In this document: one piece after another, positions 4,656 to 5,892 of the stretch
Position numbering within the stretch: the stretch's first letter is position 1
Layout of the letters: each line of letters begins with the position of its first letter
Source of the DNA: Candidatus Bathyarchaeota archaeon
Lineage (GTDB): Archaea; Thermoproteota; Bathyarchaeia; Bathyarchaeales; Bathyarchaeaceae
Assembly: GCA_020348365.1 (NCBI GenBank)
Contig: CP070749.1
Location: forward strand, 82,963 to 88,854
Direction: 5' to 3'
Length of the DNA: 5,892 nt
Notes under the pieces: generated by a model
What the model was told of the DNA's origin: nothing
Seen by the model: the letters and a program-made list of their open reading frames with translations, nothing else
The model's database searches: none
Position numbers and translations under genes: made by a program

Positions 4656-5473
4656 TCAGAGCTGGCTGAATCTCGATTTGAGACGTTCAATGGAGCTTCC
4701 CAGAACCTCAATATTCTCAAGGTTCCCCTCGCCTAGACCTCTTTCCACGGCCTGTTGTATCACCTCCATCTTTTCAGGTTTCATACCAACAAGAACCGCG
4801 CCAACGGTTTCAACAGCCACTGCATCTCTCCCGACCAGAAGAAGGTTTGTATCTGAAGCCCGTCTTGCGGCTGGACCTGAATATGCGCATGTAGCGTCTA
4901 TGACAGCGAGGTCTATTCCGCCAATGGCCTCGTAAGTGTCCAGCAAGACTGCTTCCAGCTTTTTGTGGAACCTCGCCTTCTTTCTCTCGGGGACTAGGCC
5001 CAAGAGATTCTTGAGGATGGTGCCTTTCGCGCGCGCGCGCCTTTCTCATATCTACGTAACGCGTGCGTACTCACGATGACGTTGGGTTTGAAGAAGGCAC
5101 TGGAGAACTTCATCTTCTCATTTGCAATCTCAACTTCTCTTGTGCTTGTATCATTGGAAAGATTGAAAGGAACTACACGTTCGGTGAAGAGCTCCCGGTA
5201 CATTTGAAGCCTCTCAAATGCCGTTCCTTTGTAGTTGTCTGACTCGGCGATGTAAATCTGCGAGGCTTGGTTGAAGCCATTGATTATTGCGCTGACCACA
5301 TTGACTATGGGAGAGTTCATTCTGGACGCTTTATGATTGAAGACTCCGACCTTCACAACGACAGATCGTTCAGCGTGGTTCAAGTCACCTATTCCTCCGA
5401 TTAGATTGAGTGCTTGGTTGAAGGATTCCTGAACGTCACCGTTACATTCGACTAGGGCAACCTGTGATACCAA
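4656..5473 (-). pseudogene. DUF362-family protein, interrupted by a frameshift in a CG repeat
   Basis: Two frames join to a protein of about 271 residues. The first (5473 down to about 5028) begins VSQVALVECNGD and includes VVVKVGVFNH and NVIVSTHAL, like DUF362 N-terminal halves. The second (5027 to 4656) continues KGTILKNLLGLVPERKKARF and DLAVIDATCAYSGP, LLVGRDAVAVETVGAVL, then AVERGLGEGNLENIEVLG, the DUF362 C-terminal half. The break lies in the CG tract 5028-5040. As written, translation leaves the frame after KGARA and stops 12 codons later (TAG). Removing one CG unit (or adding one base) restores GARAKGTILKN. DUF362 has no settled general function. The start is TTG 5473: AGGTGG (5481-5486) is 7 nt upstream and a TATA box lies at 5511-5516. 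The longer frame from TTG 5497 is too close to that TATA. It is convergent with DUF3795 (16-bp gap). It may be a real mutation, a phase-variable gene, or a sequencing error. Confidence 0.85.
5028..5040. repeat. (CG)6 dinucleotide tract at the DUF362 frameshift
   Basis: Thirteen bases of alternating C and G lie inside the DUF362 coding region, exactly where the reading frame changes. Such tracts are prone to gain or loss of a 2-bp unit by strand slippage and can adopt Z-form DNA. Confidence 0.9.
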
Positions 5474-5480
5474 GAAAATG

Positions 5481-5486
5481 CCACCT
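5481..5486 (-). promoter_or_regulatory. Shine-Dalgarno site of the DUF362 gene
   Basis: AGGTGG on the minus strand lies 7 nt before TTG 5473. It matches the core of the archaeal ribosome site and decides this start over the TTG at 5497. Confidence 0.5.
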
Positions 5487-5510
5487 GCAACAGACAATCC
5501 TCTGTGCCGA

Positions 5511-5516
5511 TTTAAA
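5511..5516 (-). promoter_or_regulatory. TATA box of the DUF362 gene
   Basis: GTTTAAATC on the minus strand has its TTTAAA core here. About 26 bp downstream falls near 5488, leaving a short leader of about 15 nt that contains the AGGTGG ribosome site before TTG 5473. Confidence 0.5.
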
Positions 5517-5552
5517 CATTACCCGCGACAAGGCTCTGCATGTGTGCAAGGC

Positions 5553-5571
5553 GTAATTACAGTCATATGAC
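5553..5571. promoter_or_regulatory. Two adjacent palindromes in the DUF362/DsrE divergent spacer
   Basis: GTAATTAC (5553-5560) and GTCATATGAC (5562-5571) are both perfect palindromes separated by a single A, and both have the form GT...AC. They lie between the divergent DUF362 and DsrE-like genes, about 50-70 bp ahead of the latter's ATG. They might be operators, or the AT-rich centres might act as TATA elements; this is inference. Confidence 0.3.
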
Positions 5572-5623
5572 GGCTGAAATCATTAGTGGAGGCTTTGCAT
5601 AATTGTGGGTAGAGGGCGTTACA

Positions 5624-5892
5624 ATGAGTCCAAAACTGTTAGTTATAATCGCAACTGCCGATAGAGAAAAAGCTCGAGCGGGTTTGATGTACGCTCGCAA
5701 CGTATTGAAGAACAAATGGTTAGATGATGTCAAAGTCGTGTTTTTTGGGCCTTCCGAAAAATTGGCTGCTTTTGATGACGAGATTAAATGGTTCATCAAC
5801 GAGATAAAGGATAGGGGTGACTGCTATGCCTGCAAGGCCATCTCTGACGAAGCGGGCGTGTCAAAGAAATTGCGAGAAGCGGGAGTGGAAGT
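5624..5892 (+). CDS. DsrE-like family protein, N-terminal 89 residues (3' end outside window)
   Basis: The frame opens at ATG 5624 and is still open at the window edge. Residues 4-10 (KLLVIIA) form the first beta strand, followed by a helix with REKARAGLMYARNVLKNKW (14-32), then DVKVVFFGPSEKLAAF (35-50), CYACKAISDEAGVSKKL (67-83) and REAGVE. This is the layout of small DsrE/DsrF-like proteins, with strand-helix repeats and a conserved cysteine in the CYACKA segment (Cys67, Cys70; Cys70 probably the conserved one). Relatives include sulfurtransferase subunits that carry sulfur on a cysteine, but many archaeal stand-alone members have no proven role. GAGGG (5612-5616) is 7 nt before the ATG and supports the start; a TATA-like CATAATT (5598-5604) would instead suggest a leaderless mRNA. 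An in-frame TTG at 5603 is a less likely start. The gene is divergent from the DUF362 gene. Confidence 0.85.
   Translation, partial: MSPKLLVIIATADREKARAGLMYARNVLKNKWLDDVKVVFFGPSEKLAAFDDEIKWFINEIKDRGDCYACKAISDEAGVSKKLREAGVE

Noticed and set aside
4640..4670. Short inverted repeats (AGCC/GGCT, CCAG/CTGG) between convergent DUF3795 and DUF362 genes
   Set aside because: Only 4-5 bp stems and no T-run on either strand; too weak to call a terminator.
4636..4935. 99-codon plus-strand frame opposite the DUF362 gene
   Set aside because: Antisense to the well-conserved DUF362 C-terminal half; Ser/Arg/Pro-rich composition typical of a shadow frame.

Overview
The window looks like moderate-GC chromosomal DNA from an archaeon, probably a mesophilic or metagenome-derived Thermoproteota/Bathyarchaeia-like lineage. 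The lineage is an inference from protein style; the archaeal call is stronger. It rests on an archaeal-type TrmI tRNA m1A methyltransferase, TATA-like boxes about 26 bp before several start codons (implying leaderless mRNAs), TTG/GTG starts, and families common in archaea: a wHTH regulator with two C-terminal membrane helices, DUF3795, DUF362 and DsrE-like. No mobile element, CRISPR array, rRNA or tRNA was seen.

Layout: 1-219 (+) is the 3' end of a class V aminotransferase / cysteine desulfurase-like gene. 220-426 has no confident gene, only a weak overlapping membrane-peptide ORF that starts at 299. 427-609 (+) is a 60-residue zinc-ribbon-like protein with its own TATA and Shine-Dalgarno. 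682-1035 (-) is a small stand-alone HNH protein. 1183-2013 (+) is a winged-helix DNA-binding protein with a long unknown C-terminal part, followed after 30 bp by trmI at 2044-2829 (+). 2850-3143 (-) is a two-helix membrane protein lying convergent to trmI. 3211-3660 (-) is a membrane-anchored ArsR-like regulator. It is divergent from a NUDIX hydrolase (3724-4146, +), which is followed after 7 bp by a cysteine-rich DUF3795 protein (4154-4639, +). 4656-5473 (-) is a DUF362 gene broken by a frameshift in a CG dinucleotide tract. 5624 to the end (+) is the 5' part of a DsrE-like protein.

How they fit together: the regulator and the NUDIX/DUF3795 pair appear to share one palindromic TATA element, so they are probably expressed in a linked way. 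The DUF362 and DsrE-like genes diverge across a 150-bp spacer holding two adjacent palindromes. Sulfur-related folds occur at both ends of the window, but there is no evidence that they belong to one pathway. I do not see a clearly new multi-gene system. The most notable item is the DUF362 frameshift located exactly at a slippage-prone (CG)6 tract.
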